In this document: piece after piece, positions 37,118-46,460 of the stretch | How positions within the stretch are numbered: position 1 is the first letter of the stretch | How the letters are laid out: the number at the start of each line of letters is the position of its first letter | Source: Gilvimarinus sp. DA14 | Lineage (GTDB): Bacteria; Pseudomonadota; Gammaproteobacteria; Pseudomonadales; Cellvibrionaceae | Direction: 5' to 3' | Assembly (NCBI RefSeq): GCF_024204685.1 | Contig: NZ_CP100350.1 | Coordinates: forward strand, 1,900,501 to 1,964,500 | DNA length: 64,000 nt | Notes under the pieces: model-generated | Seen by the model: only the letters and a program-made list of their open reading frames with translations | The model's database searches: none | What the model was told of the DNA's origin: nothing | Made by a program: the position numbers and the translations under genes

Positions 37118-38032
37118 ATGAACGACATCATTACGCAAGTTGCAGTCACCGGCGGCACACACGGCAACGAGTCTACCGGTGTCTATCTGGTCAAGCACTG
37201 GCAATCCAACCCTGAGGAGATTGCGCGCGAAAGCTTTGCCACCGAGCTTCACCTGACCAACCCGGCGGCCATCAAGGCTATGCGACGCTATATCGATCAG
37301 GACCTAAACCGCCAGTTCAACCTCAAAGATTTGCAAAACCCGGCGCTGCAAGGCAGCGAACAGCAGCAAGCCAAGATGATCAACGAGCAATTGGGCCCCA
37401 AAGAAAACCCGCGGGTGGATTTTGTGATCGATATGCACACCACCACCGCCAATATGGGCATGACCGTGGTGTTTAACTCCGATCACCCGCTGGTGATCGG
37501 AACCGCCTTTTACATCAAGCAAAAAATGCCAGACGCGCATTTATTTTTTCAACCCAGCGACCGGCTGGAAGACAATTTTTTGCGCTCCATGGGGCGTTAT
37601 GGCGGATTGGTGATCGAAGTGGGGCCCATTCCCCAGGGGCTGTTAAAGCACCAGGTGTACGCCGATACGCACGAGGCTGTGATGCACGCGCTGGATTACC
37701 TTGAGCAATACAACCAAGGCCAGAAACCCGAGATACCCGCCGAAACAACCGGCTACCGGTTTATCGAAAAAATCCCCTTCCCGGTCGATGAACACGGCGA
37801 AATCGCCGGTATGATTCACCCCGATCTACAAGATCGAGATTATCAACCCATTGCCCCCGGCGACCCGCTGTTTATCACCCTGGCCGGCGAGACAATAACC
37901 TACCAGGGCGAGCAAACCGTGTACGGGGCGTTTATCAATGAGGCGGCCTACTACGACCGCAAAATCGGCCTGAGCCTGATGGAAAAAGTGCGTATCGCTT
38001 ACCCCCATAGCAAAGGGAACGATTTGAGTTAG
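37118..38032 (+). CDS. Aspartoacylase / AstE-type zinc deacylase family protein
   Basis: 304 residues of the M14-like succinylglutamate desuccinylase/aspartoacylase family. Metal-site residues are in GGTHGNESTG (His and Glu) and VIDMHTTTANMG (His); RQFNLKDL and DLNRQF supply the substrate-binding Arg; catalytic Glu is in GGLVIEVGPIPQG. Aspartoacylase removes acetate from N-acetylaspartate. Last gene of the Zur operon. A predicted zinc enzyme at the end of a zinc-shortage operon is unexpected; it may be another paralogue used when the main copy fails. Confidence 0.85.
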   Translation: MNDIITQVAVTGGTHGNESTGVYLVKHWQSNPEEIARESFATELHLTNPAAIKAMRRYIDQDLNRQFNLKDLQNPALQGSEQQQAKMINEQLGPKENPRVDFVIDMHTTTANMGMTVVFNSDHPLVIGTAFYIKQKMPDAHLFFQPSDRLEDNFLRSMGRYGGLVIEVGPIPQGLLKHQVYADTHEAVMHALDYLEQYNQGQKPEIPAETTGYRFIEKIPFPVDEHGEIAGMIHPDLQDRDYQPIAPGDPLFITLAGETITYQGEQTVYGAFINEAAYYDRKIGLSLMEKVRIAYPHSKGNDLS

Positions 38033-38112
38033 AGCCAGGGTTTTGGGGCGTCACTCAGCGGCATTGCCCGAGCCCCCGCATGCAGTGCAATCATTTACGA
38101 CCTGTTGCGGGC

Positions 38113-39813
38113 TCAAGACGAACAACTGTAGTGGGATACCCCGCCGGCCAGAAAAAACTCCGGCGGCTTGAGCCTGTAGTACTTTTCCTCGACTTGCGGC
38201 GATTGCTCATCATAGGGCCGGGTTAACACATCTTGTAGCTCTCGCACCAAAGAGTAATCGCCCTGCTTCGCTTTCTCGTAGGCGGGCACTACCAACCACT
38301 CGCGCCAGGTGTATTTAGGGTTAACCTGCAACATTTTTTGTGACACCTCGGCAGCATTACTCTTACCAATTAGCGAACGCCATTTTTCCAGCCAGCTCGA
38401 CCATTGCGCCTCAAGCGTGGCTGACGGCGCTTGATAAAAGCTCTGCCGCAAAGGCTCCAGGCTCTCAGGTATATAGGAGAGCTCGCGGAAGAAGATGGTG
38501 TAATCCACCGGCGTTTTCATCATTAGCGCCAGAAGCTCGTTAAGCAGCTCGGCATTATGGGTTTTGAGCCCCAGCTTTTCGGCGAACATAGTCTCAAGCT
38601 TTTGCTGCATGACAGCGCCAAAACCCTTTTGGAGCTCGTCGAATGTCTGTAGCTGTTCTGGGTGAGGTGTCAACAAAGGCCGCAGTGCGCTGCAAAAGGA
38701 AAGAAAATTCTGCTCCGCCGCCGCCGGCTGATTAAAAAACGAAAAGTGCTGTCCGCCGCCGGTCCAGGGTTGAAAGTAGGGATCAAAGCGCTCGCAGAAC
38801 CCGAAGGGCCCATAGTCCAGCGTATAGCCGCCGCCCGCGCAGTTGTCACTGTTAAAGTTGCCCTGGCAGTAGCCTACCCGCAGCCAGTTGGCGATAAGCG
38901 ACGTCAAACGCTCACGAAAAGCCGAGGTCAGCGCCAGCAGCTTGTCGGCCAGGGGCGACTCGGGATTGATGTCGCTTGAGTATTCGCGGTCAATCAAATG
39001 CAGAACAATTTTCTCCAACTCTTCTAATGAATCGGCATGGGCCTGGGCGCGAACCCGGCGGGCAAACAGCTCCAGCTGCCCCACTCGCAAGAAAGATGGA
39101 GCGACCCGTGTGGAGATAGCCACTGGCTCTGAGACCAATGTATCCGGGTCCGTATTGGACGAGCCTTGCGTATACCAGGGCCGCTTGACCGCCTCGGTTT
39201 TAGAAACATACAAACACAGCGAGCGGGAGGTAGGCACGCCCAGTGCGTGCATATGCTCCTGCGCTAAAAACTCGCGTACACTGGAGCGCAAGACCGCGCG
39301 CCCATCGGCGCCACGGCAGTATGGTGTGCGGCCGCCGCCTTTTAATTGCATCTCCCAGCGCTGACCGTTGATGACCGCCTCGAGCACCGACACGGCGCGC
39401 CCATCACCGTAGCCGTTACCCGTTTGAAACGGACATTGCTGAGTGTACTCGGTGCCATAAATCGACAGCGCGTAACCCGTGGCCCAACCGACTTTGCGCA
39501 GTGACGCGGGAAGGTCAGACATATCCCCGGAAAACAGGCGACGAAAGCCCTCTGTGTGTGCCAGATTGTCGTCAAAACTAAGCTCGCAAAAAAAGTCACT
39601 GCTGTGGGCAACATACTCGGGCTCAGGAATAGGTGTGGGTTTGACGGGAACATAGTGGCCCGAAAAGACCTCCCGGGGCCGATAATCCTCGCCGTCGTCC
39701 GTCGCATCTGGATCGCGGGTCAAAGTATCCAGCAGCGAATAGTCGGCCAACTCCGCAAGCGCCTCAAGACTGGTCACGCGAAGCGCTGCTTCTTTACCCT
39801 TTTGCTCATTCAT
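38113..39813 (-). CDS. selO: Protein adenylyltransferase SelO (YdiU)
   Basis: Pseudokinase-fold enzyme that transfers AMP from ATP to protein hydroxyls. 566 residues from ATG 39813. Seen: [55 protein letters not shown]-like [40 protein letters not shown] (metal-binding Asn/Asp region) and the conserved C-terminal SHYSCSS. The catalytic-loop context GNFNSDNC rather than HGVMNTDN marks a subclass. Convergent with the zinc operon. Confidence 0.92.
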   Translation of the reverse strand: MNEQKGKEAALRVTSLEALAELADYSLLDTLTRDPDATDDGEDYRPREVFSGHYVPVKPTPIPEPEYVAHSSDFFCELSFDDNLAHTEGFRRLFSGDMSDLPASLRKVGWATGYALSIYGTEYTQQCPFQTGNGYGDGRAVSVLEAVINGQRWEMQLKGGGRTPYCRGADGRAVLRSSVREFLAQEHMHALGVPTSRSLCLYVSKTEAVKRPWYTQGSSNTDPDTLVSEPVAISTRVAPSFLRVGQLELFARRVRAQAHADSLEELEKIVLHLIDREYSSDINPESPLADKLLALTSAFRERLTSLIANWLRVGYCQGNFNSDNCAGGGYTLDYGPFGFCERFDPYFQPWTGGGQHFSFFNQPAAAEQNFLSFCSALRPLLTPHPEQLQTFDELQKGFGAVMQQKLETMFAEKLGLKTHNAELLNELLALMMKTPVDYTIFFRELSYIPESLEPLRQSFYQAPSATLEAQWSSWLEKWRSLIGKSNAAEVSQKMLQVNPKYTWREWLVVPAYEKAKQGDYSLVRELQDVLTRPYDEQSPQVEEKYYRLKPPEFFLAGGVSHYSCSS

Positions 39814-40036
39814 ACAAAGTGCCAATACTGTTTGTTACTGCTTAACAGGTGTAAGTGCTTAACAAGATGTTATTCAAACTCACTGTACCACAGAGGCGCC
39901 ACCGTCATTAGCGCCGAATTTATTAGCACGAGTGATCGCGCTGCACAATTCACCGTATATCCAAAGTGAAAATACGGGGCGGGGCTTACCCGCCTTCACT
40001 GCGATGTCACAGTCACACTGATTCACGGTAGATGCT

Positions 40037-40453
40037 ATGAAACCCTGGCGACTATGGCTGCTCACCCTACTCCCGTTTGCGGCGACAGGTTACTCGGCGC
40101 CGCTCAACGACCTGGCGCCTCTACGATGGGAGAACCGAATTATCCTTGCCTGGACAGACAAACCGCAAGCCGTGGTAAAGGCGTTAAGACGTGAGAGTGC
40201 GGCCGTGCAAGAGCGGGACATCGTCTGGTTTGTTTTCTCTGATGGCGCCACGCAATCGAACTATTCAGGTAAACTCAGTGACGACTTTGCCACTGTAATG
40301 ACTGAAAAATACCACCGCTCTACACCCCAGGTACTGCTGATTGGCAAGGATGGCGGCGTCAAAGATGACGAAAGCGAGCTTTTGTTAAAGTCCCTGTTTC
40401 AACAAATTGACGCCATGCCCATGCGACAGCGCGAAATGCAAAATGGCAGCTGA
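40037..40453 (+). CDS. Periplasmic DUF4174 protein
   Basis: 138 residues with a signal peptide (MKPWRLWLLTLLPFAATGYS). RIILAWTDKPQAVVKALRRE and PQVLLIGKDGGVKDDESELL are the DUF4174 pattern, a thioredoxin-like fold lacking the CxxC pair. The function is unknown. Stands alone between selO and a zinc-ribbon gene. Confidence 0.75.
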   Translation: MKPWRLWLLTLLPFAATGYSAPLNDLAPLRWENRIILAWTDKPQAVVKALRRESAAVQERDIVWFVFSDGATQSNYSGKLSDDFATVMTEKYHRSTPQVLLIGKDGGVKDDESELLLKSLFQQIDAMPMRQREMQNGS

Positions 40454-40657
40454 CGCCGCAAGCGGGTTTGTTATCTTTGCAGCCTTAATATCGGGGTAGG
40501 ATTATTAAATTCGCGTGCCGCTCGTGTTTACTCTCAGCATTATTGATCGACCCCAATGCTAAAGCCCGTGCGGCAGACCCCAAGATGGCGCTTTTTTGAC
40601 TTAACGCACGCAAAACGCGACACTCAGGTAACAAAATAGAAATAACAGGGAGTTGTT

Positions 40658-40891
40658 ATGCGATACATCCCGGTACCACCTCCAACCGAAGTAAAGACTT
40701 GCTCGCGCTGTAGCCTGCAATCCCCTGCCGACGCCGAACAGTGTATCCACTGTGCCCAGCTCTCAGACCCCGAACTACATCAGTATTTAGAGAAACACCA
40801 GCGCAGGCTTCAGGCAGGCGCGAATCTGGGGCGCTACTTTGCGCTCGCTGCCGCAGTCATTCTAGTGTTAATGGCCATGCTGTTGTTCTAG
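40658..40891 (+). CDS. Small zinc-ribbon protein with C-terminal membrane span
   Basis: 77 residues. Two CxxC pairs (TCSRCSL and QCIHCAQ, residues 15-18 and 30-33) form a zinc ribbon, followed by a charged helix and one hydrophobic span (AALAAAVILVLMAMLLF-type end). GGGAG precedes the ATG. Function not known. Confidence 0.7.
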   Translation: MRYIPVPPPTEVKTCSRCSLQSPADAEQCIHCAQLSDPELHQYLEKHQRRLQAGANLGRYFALAAAVILVLMAMLLF

Positions 40892-41079
40892 GAATAACGA
40901 GCCCTAATTCGGCCCCCCCCTAGGCTTTTAATTCTCATTTTTTTACACGCGGCTGTCGATTGACAGTCGCGGCAACCGACTATGCTGTAACAGTCGTCAT
41001 TTATCAGGCGATTGCGGGTTTGCGGCGGGCAACCTATGCACGCTGCATTTTGCCATAACATTTTTCACAGGAGATTCGC

Positions 41080-41433
41080 ATGAACTATATCGACGGATTT
41101 GTAGCGGCTGTACCCACGGCCCGCAAAGAGGAGTATTTGCAACACGTAAAAATAGCCGCCAAATGTTTTAAAGAGCACGGTGCGATTAAATTAACCGAGT
41201 GCTGGGGTGACGACGTACCCGAGGGCGAAACCACGTCTTTCCCGATGGCGGTTAAATGTAAACCAGACGAAACAGTGGTGTTTGGCTTGATTGAATGGCC
41301 TTCAAAAGAAGCGCGCAACGCTGGCATGCAAAAGGTCATGGAAGACGAGCGCATGAGCAGCGATGCCAACCCCATGCCCTTTGACGGCAAGCGGCTGATA
41401 TACGGCGGTTTTCAAGTTATTTTTGATGGCTAA
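41080..41433 (+). CDS. DUF1428 (YbaA-like) protein
   Basis: 117 residues. MNYIDGFVAAVPTARKEEYL, GAIKLTECWGDDVPEG and MPFDGKRLIYGGFQVIFDG match the DUF1428 family, a dimeric alpha/beta-barrel-like fold. AGGAG precedes the start. Role unknown; 44 bp before the VOC gene and probably co-transcribed. Confidence 0.88.
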   Translation: MNYIDGFVAAVPTARKEEYLQHVKIAAKCFKEHGAIKLTECWGDDVPEGETTSFPMAVKCKPDETVVFGLIEWPSKEARNAGMQKVMEDERMSSDANPMPFDGKRLIYGGFQVIFDG

Positions 41434-41477
41434 CCCCTTGCAACGCTACAGCAACTACTCGAACACAGGAAAAACGT

Positions 41478-41963
41478 ATGAATAGCATTGCCGCAAACCG
41501 CGTATGCCTTTGGTATGACGGTGAAGCACAAACCGCCGCCGAATTCTATGCCCGCACCTTTCCCGACTCTGAGGTCACCGCCGTGCACCACGCCCCCGCC
41601 GATTATCCGGCGGGCAAAGCCGGTGATGTACTGACGGTAGATTTTGTGGTCTTAGGCATTCCCTGCCTGGGGTTAAACGGCGGGCCCGTCTTTCGGCACA
41701 ACGAGTCTTTTTCGTTTCAAGTGGCGACCCAAACTCAGGAGGAAACCGACCGCTACTGGAACGCCATTGTTGATAACGGCGGTGAGGAAAGCGCCTGCGG
41801 CTGGTGCAAAGATAAGTGGGGAATTTCGTGGCAAATTACCCCTGTGGCATTAACCCGCGCCGTCACCAGCGAAGATGCCGCCCTGGCCAAACGTGCCTTT
41901 GAAGCTATGCTGACGATGAAAAAGATTGATATAGCCGCTATCGAAGCGGCCGTTAACAGTTGA
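41478..41963 (+). CDS. VOC-family protein, PhnB/3-demethylubiquinone-like
   Basis: 161 residues. LWYDGEAQTAAEFYARTFPD, GIPCLGLNGGPVFRHNESFS and CGWCKDKWGISWQITPVAL are typical of the VOC proteins annotated as PhnB-like. These fold as glyoxalase-type dimers; substrate unknown. Follows the DUF1428 gene. Confidence 0.85.
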   Translation: MNSIAANRVCLWYDGEAQTAAEFYARTFPDSEVTAVHHAPADYPAGKAGDVLTVDFVVLGIPCLGLNGGPVFRHNESFSFQVATQTQEETDRYWNAIVDNGGEESACGWCKDKWGISWQITPVALTRAVTSEDAALAKRAFEAMLTMKKIDIAAIEAAVNS

Positions 41964-41970
41964 GTCTAAT

Positions 41971-42006
41971 CCTCCAGAGCAGTTTCCCTACCCGCTGCTC
42001 TGGAGG
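41971..42006. other. Perfect 12-bp inverted repeat between convergent genes
   Basis: CCTCCAGAGCAG and CTGCTCTGGAGG are exact inverted copies separated by 12 nt. It lies 8 bp past the VOC stop codon. No T-run on either side, but the stem could still end or stabilise transcripts from the VOC gene. Confidence 0.7.
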
Positions 42007-42017
42007 GTGAAGTCCGA

Positions 42018-42120
42018 TTAGGAAACCGCCAGCCACGGATGTTTAACCAGAGCAAACTGCCGCCGCCAAAGTCGGACATCTCGGCGCTGATAGCCTGAAT
42101 ACCCTGCCGCATTTGTGCTA
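42018..42120 (-). pseudogene. Remnant of a second pmbA 3' end
   Basis: Minus-strand translation gives VAQMRQGIQAISAEMSDFGG followed by GSLLWLNIRGWRFPN, aligning with VAQMLQDIQAISAEVSDFGG and SRLPWVKISGLRF at the end of the intact pmbA (42598-43863). The nucleotide match extends about 100 bp with scattered differences. Everything upstream of it is replaced by an unrelated small gene that stops directly at its edge. It is a decayed partial copy. Confidence 0.8.
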
Positions 42121-42121
42121 C

Positions 42122-42472
42122 CTAAGCGGCGGGTTCAAGCGAACAGTGTTGCGCCCGGTAATGAGCGATAACAAAACACCCCAACCCTATGGCCAACCCC
42201 AACACGCTTAGCAAAGGACCATACCCCGAAAAGAAAGGGACCAGCTTATAGGTACTTAAGGTGCCATAGAAAAAAATACAAGCTCCTGCCAACCAAACAT
42301 AAAAAATCCGTTTTAGCGTTTTTTTTGCGGCACTATCCCACTGCAAGCGCTCACCGCATTGGCCGCAGCGAACGCTCCGGTTAAAACGCCCAAACGCGAT
42401 CAGACGATCCCTATCGCGACGCCTCAGGGTATTATGGCAATGGGGGCAGGAGGGTATTTTAAAATCAGACAT
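42122..42472 (-). CDS. Small zinc-ribbon membrane protein
   Basis: 116 residues. Two cysteine pairs (SCPHCHNTL near 8-11 and RCGQCGERL near 35-38) make a zinc ribbon, then two hydrophobic spans (about 58-75 and 83-104). Similar in plan to the proteins at 60676 and 61118. It is wedged between the pmbA remnant and intact pmbA. No family name recognised. Confidence 0.65.
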   Translation of the reverse strand: MSDFKIPSCPHCHNTLRRRDRDRLIAFGRFNRSVRCGQCGERLQWDSAAKKTLKRIFYVWLAGACIFFYGTLSTYKLVPFFSGYGPLLSVLGLAIGLGCFVIAHYRAQHCSLEPAA

Positions 42473-42597
42473 CAGTTACTCCCTTAACGTTTTTATAATC
42501 ACGCTTTAAATACTTCGGTAATGCTTAAACCTGGCGGCGTGTCGCCTTTATAAAAGACGACACGCGGGGCGGCTATCAAACACCTTTCAACCGAGCC

Positions 42598-43863
42598 TTA
42601 AGAAAACCGCAAACCGCTGATTTTTACCCAAGGCAAACGACTGCCGCCAAAGTCGGACACCTCGGCGCTGATGGCCTGAATATCCTGCAGCATTTGCGCG
42701 ACATTACCGGTAATCATGGTTTCGGTTAGTGCTTGGGTGCGCTCGCCGTTTTCCAGTAAAAAGCTGTTTTTAATCACTCCAGAAAAGTCACCATTGGGCG
42801 CCGGGCTGCCCATGGATAAACGCCCCACCAAAGCGCCATGCGCGACGCTTGCCTGCATATCGGCGCGGCTGATACTGCCGGGGTCAATACTCCAGCTACC
42901 GCCCGATGCCGTGTAGGGAATATCCAGCTTGCGGCTGCCGTAGTAGGTAGGCAGCAATCGCGTCAGCTTGCCACCGTCTACCAAGGTGACCGGACCAATG
43001 GTAAAGCCTTCACCATTGTAGGCGCGCTCGCCTGCCCCCTCGGGGTTATTGCGAATGGTCAGCGCCGGTGCGCCAATCATGTCACCCACGGACTTTTGAT
43101 ACACCGACGTCTGGCTAATCAAGGCGCCGTCACCCAGCTGGCTGGTGAGCCAGCCGATCAAATCCATCACCGCCATGGGCATAAGCACCACATCGCCGGT
43201 AAACTTTTCTTTGATCATGCTGGTTTGGGTTTCCTGCACACTGTTGGCCATGATTTCGCCAATATCCAGCACTTCGGTCAGACGCTCAGGTAACGCATCC
43301 ATTTCACCGCCGGTGTAGGTAAACGAGCTGCTGCCGTGCTCGTCTTTGCTGGAGCCCATAATCATGACTTCGTAGCTGCCGACCGACGAGCTCAACTGGG
43401 TATCGGCGGTAGTGACTAACGTGTTTTTGGCCAGGGTGTGCTTAATCGCGCACTCTTCAATTTGAAAGCTGGGAAACTCCTCGCTGCGCGCTTGCAGCAA
43501 AGATTTAGCGGCGGCGGCAATGGCATCGCGATCAACCGACTGCGGGCCCTTGGTAAAATCACCGCTCTGTCCGGGTGCCACGGCATAGGCTTCGTCATGA
43601 GGTGAAGTGGCCACATCGCGCTGTAAATCGGCGATGACTTTTTCGATTACCGACTCATCCAGACTGCTAACCGATGCGGTTACACGGCGCTTGTCTTTTA
43701 TCGCCATTACCGCCAGTGATTGGTTTTGGGTGGTACGCATTAAGCTGACATGGTTGTGGGCGATATTCAGCTCGTTCACGTCGGCCTCGGTAATACTGAC
43801 GCGGGCATCGTCAAATCCGGCGCCGGTAAGCGCTTGTAAAATCTTACTGGCTTGCTCGTGCAT
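42598..43863 (-). CDS. pmbA: Metalloprotease PmbA (TldE)
   Basis: 421 residues. With TldD it forms a heterodimeric protease that trims peptides such as microcin B17 leader and degrades unfolded substrates. FDDARVSITEADVNELNIAH, RRVTASVSSLDE, and TLVDGGKLTRLLPTYYGSRK are seen. PmbA lacks the metal motif, which resides in TldD. Start overlaps the tldD stop by 1 nt (TAATG), so the two are coupled. Confidence 0.93.
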   Translation of the reverse strand: MHEQASKILQALTGAGFDDARVSITEADVNELNIAHNHVSLMRTTQNQSLAVMAIKDKRRVTASVSSLDESVIEKVIADLQRDVATSPHDEAYAVAPGQSGDFTKGPQSVDRDAIAAAAKSLLQARSEEFPSFQIEECAIKHTLAKNTLVTTADTQLSSSVGSYEVMIMGSSKDEHGSSSFTYTGGEMDALPERLTEVLDIGEIMANSVQETQTSMIKEKFTGDVVLMPMAVMDLIGWLTSQLGDGALISQTSVYQKSVGDMIGAPALTIRNNPEGAGERAYNGEGFTIGPVTLVDGGKLTRLLPTYYGSRKLDIPYTASGGSWSIDPGSISRADMQASVAHGALVGRLSMGSPAPNGDFSGVIKNSFLLENGERTQALTETMITGNVAQMLQDIQAISAEVSDFGGSRLPWVKISGLRFS

Positions 43864-45221
43864 TATTCACCCCCCAACTGTGCTTTGGCGCGAATCGCCG
43901 GGCCGCCCATGGACACCACCATGGGCTGCTTTTTACCGCAGTAACCGCTGCTGTCCCAGTGCATATCGCCCGACACCGCATCCACCGATTGCAGCATTTT
44001 GATCGCCGAGCCCGACAAAGTAGTGTCTTTAATGGCGCGGCCCAGTTTGCCGTTTTTAATTTCGTAGCCGAGGTTAATACTGAACATAAATTCGGTGGTG
44101 GTATCGGCCTGGCCGTTGCCGGTTTTCATCAGATAGTAGCCGTCTTCTACGTCGGCAATCATATCGTCCAACTTACTGGTACCGGGCAAAATGGCAGTGT
44201 TGCGCATGCGAATCAGCGGCTCGTCATCGGGAGCGTAGGCGCGGGCGTTACCCGTGGCGGGGTTATCAAAGGTAGCGGCCGTCTCGCGGTTGTGCATAAA
44301 GTCGGTGAGTAAGCCGTCTTTAATTAAGGTCACATCCTGTGCGGGCGTACCCTCGTCATCGGCGTAAACGGGTACCGCCAACTCTTGGCCCTCGTAGCTG
44401 TGGGCAAAATCCATCATCGTAATCAAATCGCTGGCAATACGCTCACCGCGCATGTCGCCGGTGACCGCGCCGCCCAATACCAGGTCGGCCTCGCAGGGGT
44501 GGCCCATGGCTTCGTGGGCCAGCATACCGGCCAAGTTCGGGGCCAGTACCACTGACTGCAAACCACCCTGGGCGTGCACCGCCTCGCGCTTGGCCATTAA
44601 GTGTTCGTACAGCTCATCCAGCTGCGCCTCAACCGAGGCCATAGACAAATCCAAATCACCAAAGCTGCCCTTGCCGCCAATCACCTGCATTAGCTCTACG
44701 GGTTTATCGTCTTTGTCTTTTACCGTCAGTATCAGGTAAATCATGGCGCGGGAGATATTGTTGTAAGTGCGCGCGCCCAGGCTGTTCTGGACAAACTTAT
44801 CGTGGTATTCATCCAGCGCCAGCACCGTCATTGACGCCAGCTTATCGTAACGGCTGCGCGCCAAGTCGTTGACCGACTGCTGCCATTCAATTAACTGCTC
44901 GGAGGACCAATTGGGTTTGCAGGCAATACCATGCTCGCCCTGATGGGCTTGCTGCGGCAGGGGACGACTGCTACCGCCAAAAACCTGCAGTGCCTGGGCA
45001 TTGGCCAGGGCAATATTGCCCAGCTTATCGGCACCAGTGGGCTGGGTAGCCGAGGCAAAACCCCAGTAACCGTTTTGGTAGGCCCGGGCCGACTCGCCCA
45101 TGGCGTGAGAGTTATCGTTAACCATCAGGTTGCCGTCGACCATCACCAGCCGACGTTTGCGCAGCTCGTGCTGACGAAATTCGTTGTATTCTCCAGCGCG
45201 GGAGAAATCTGCAAAAGACAT
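43863..45221 (-). CDS. tldD: Metalloprotease TldD
   Basis: 452 residues. The zinc motif HEAMGHPCEAD is the TldD HExxxH signature, near residue 236. Other family marks: GIACKPNWSSEQLIEWQQSV, NISRAMIYLILTVKDKDDKP and DTTTEFMFSINLGYEIKNGK. Partner of PmbA directly downstream. No upstream gene on this strand within 140 bp. Confidence 0.94.
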   Translation of the reverse strand: MSFADFSRAGEYNEFRQHELRKRRLVMVDGNLMVNDNSHAMGESARAYQNGYWGFASATQPTGADKLGNIALANAQALQVFGGSSRPLPQQAHQGEHGIACKPNWSSEQLIEWQQSVNDLARSRYDKLASMTVLALDEYHDKFVQNSLGARTYNNISRAMIYLILTVKDKDDKPVELMQVIGGKGSFGDLDLSMASVEAQLDELYEHLMAKREAVHAQGGLQSVVLAPNLAGMLAHEAMGHPCEADLVLGGAVTGDMRGERIASDLITMMDFAHSYEGQELAVPVYADDEGTPAQDVTLIKDGLLTDFMHNRETAATFDNPATGNARAYAPDDEPLIRMRNTAILPGTSKLDDMIADVEDGYYLMKTGNGQADTTTEFMFSINLGYEIKNGKLGRAIKDTTLSGSAIKMLQSVDAVSGDMHWDSSGYCGKKQPMVVSMGGPAIRAKAQLGGE

Positions 45222-45371
45222 GTAAGACTCCTTGCAAGGTAGGGTGCGGGCAGCTTAGCAGAGCCGATGCGCGGAACAAAGAAACCACTGCACTTTAGCG
45301 AACAACCAGGTTACGCCAAGGTTGGCGAAAACAGCGGATAGGCTTTGAAGCAAAAGATGAAAGTACCGGCC

Positions 45372-45911
45372 TCAGGCGGCCGGAGCTTTTGCCTTAAGTA
45401 AAATAAGCAACGCAAACACAAGCTCAATTGCGCCACCGGCAATACCACCGGCATACACAGGTGCCTGCAGCGCAAGCAAAAGCCAACCGGCGGCAAATAA
45501 CACCACACCAAAGAGCCAAAAAACGCGATTGCCATAAAGGGTATTAAAAGTCAGGTAGCGCCCACCAATCACAAACATCATCGCGGGGAAAAACCACTCC
45601 GGGCGATAAAAGGCCGCGCCAATGGCGATGGGAATGGAGAACAGCATCCATAATGTTCCCTCAATAGCGAGCGGTGCCAAAGGGTTGCCCGGTTGGTGCT
45701 TGCCGCTGCGGCCCAGTGCCTTACACAGCAGTACCGATAGAGGAAAGATGAGTGTTCCACCTAGCACCAGGGTCGCAATACCGATATTTGCACTGTGTAC
45801 AAAAGCCACTATACCGGCCAGCAACCAAACAGAACCCGATGCAATAACACCCGGAACACCATAGTAATAACCGGTGTTCATATCTTTTTGATAATCTTCC
45901 ACTGTGTTCAT
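45372..45911 (-). CDS. DUF7010-like integral membrane protein
   Basis: 179 residues, about five membrane spans. VPGVIASGSVWLLAGIVAFV, PLAPLAIEGTLWMLFSIPIA and GGRYLTFNTLYGNRVFWLFG fit the conserved pattern I associate with DUF7010. The family label is tentative. Function unknown; single gene with its own upstream gap. Confidence 0.65.
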   Translation of the reverse strand: MNTVEDYQKDMNTGYYYGVPGVIASGSVWLLAGIVAFVHSANIGIATLVLGGTLIFPLSVLLCKALGRSGKHQPGNPLAPLAIEGTLWMLFSIPIAIGAAFYRPEWFFPAMMFVIGGRYLTFNTLYGNRVFWLFGVVLFAAGWLLLALQAPVYAGGIAGGAIELVFALLILLKAKAPAA

Positions 45912-46013
45912 GTTAAATCCCTCTTTATTTTAATCGCGCTATTAAACCCGACATTTAGCGCTCTGCCAACACCTGACCAATAACCCTCATCAAAGGGTTT
46001 AAGAGCGGGGCCT

Positions 46014-46343
46014 TTAACCAAACCGATCCTGCCAGCGCCCGTTGTGTTCCCGTTCGCAGTTTTCCTCGGTATCAAAACTCACCTGGCGGCGCCCATCAGC
46101 AAGCTTGATATCAATGGCTCTTAATTGCTCGGTTACCAGCGCAATAATTGCCTCCCGGTCGGCACGAGCCAATTGCTTATTCGTGCGATAGACACAGACC
46201 ACTTCCAGCGAAGCGGGAAAGCGATCGTAATCTACAAAGTGCGTTAACCACAAAAAACCATCGCCGCGGTCTTTAGCTATCTCGCACGCCCGGGTCAACG
46301 CCTGGATAATCGCTTTTTCTTTTTTCTTATCGGTTTTTCGCAT
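46014..46343 (-). CDS. Conserved hypothetical protein, 109 residues
   Basis: MRKTDKKKEKAIIQALTRAC begins a small alpha/beta protein with GDGFLWLTHFVDYDRFPASL and VVCVYRTNKQLARADREAII. Homologues in marine gammaproteobacteria are often labelled Fis-family regulators, but I see no clear Fis helix-turn-helix. The TGATGTC array ends 13 bp upstream of its ATG and no Shine-Dalgarno is evident in that gap, so its expression may depend on the repeat. Confidence 0.65.
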   Translation of the reverse strand: MRKTDKKKEKAIIQALTRACEIAKDRGDGFLWLTHFVDYDRFPASLEVVCVYRTNKQLARADREAIIALVTEQLRAIDIKLADGRRQVSFDTEENCEREHNGRWQDRFG

Positions 46344-46356
46344 GGGAAAATATGTG

Positions 46357-46419
46357 TGATGTCTGATGTCTGATGTCTGATGTCTGATGTCTGATGTCTG
46401 ATGTCTGATGTCTGATGTC
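46357..46419. repeat. Heptamer tandem array, 9 x TGATGTC
   Basis: Nine exact copies of TGATGTC, 63 bp, starting 13 bp upstream of the ATG of the minus-strand gene at 46343. A further single GACATCAGACC piece follows after 13 bp. The unit is read as GACATCA on the minus strand. Confidence 0.96.
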
Positions 46420-46460
46420 AGTAGCGTAAGACATCAGACCTCCGTCGTCCGACGCCCCTG

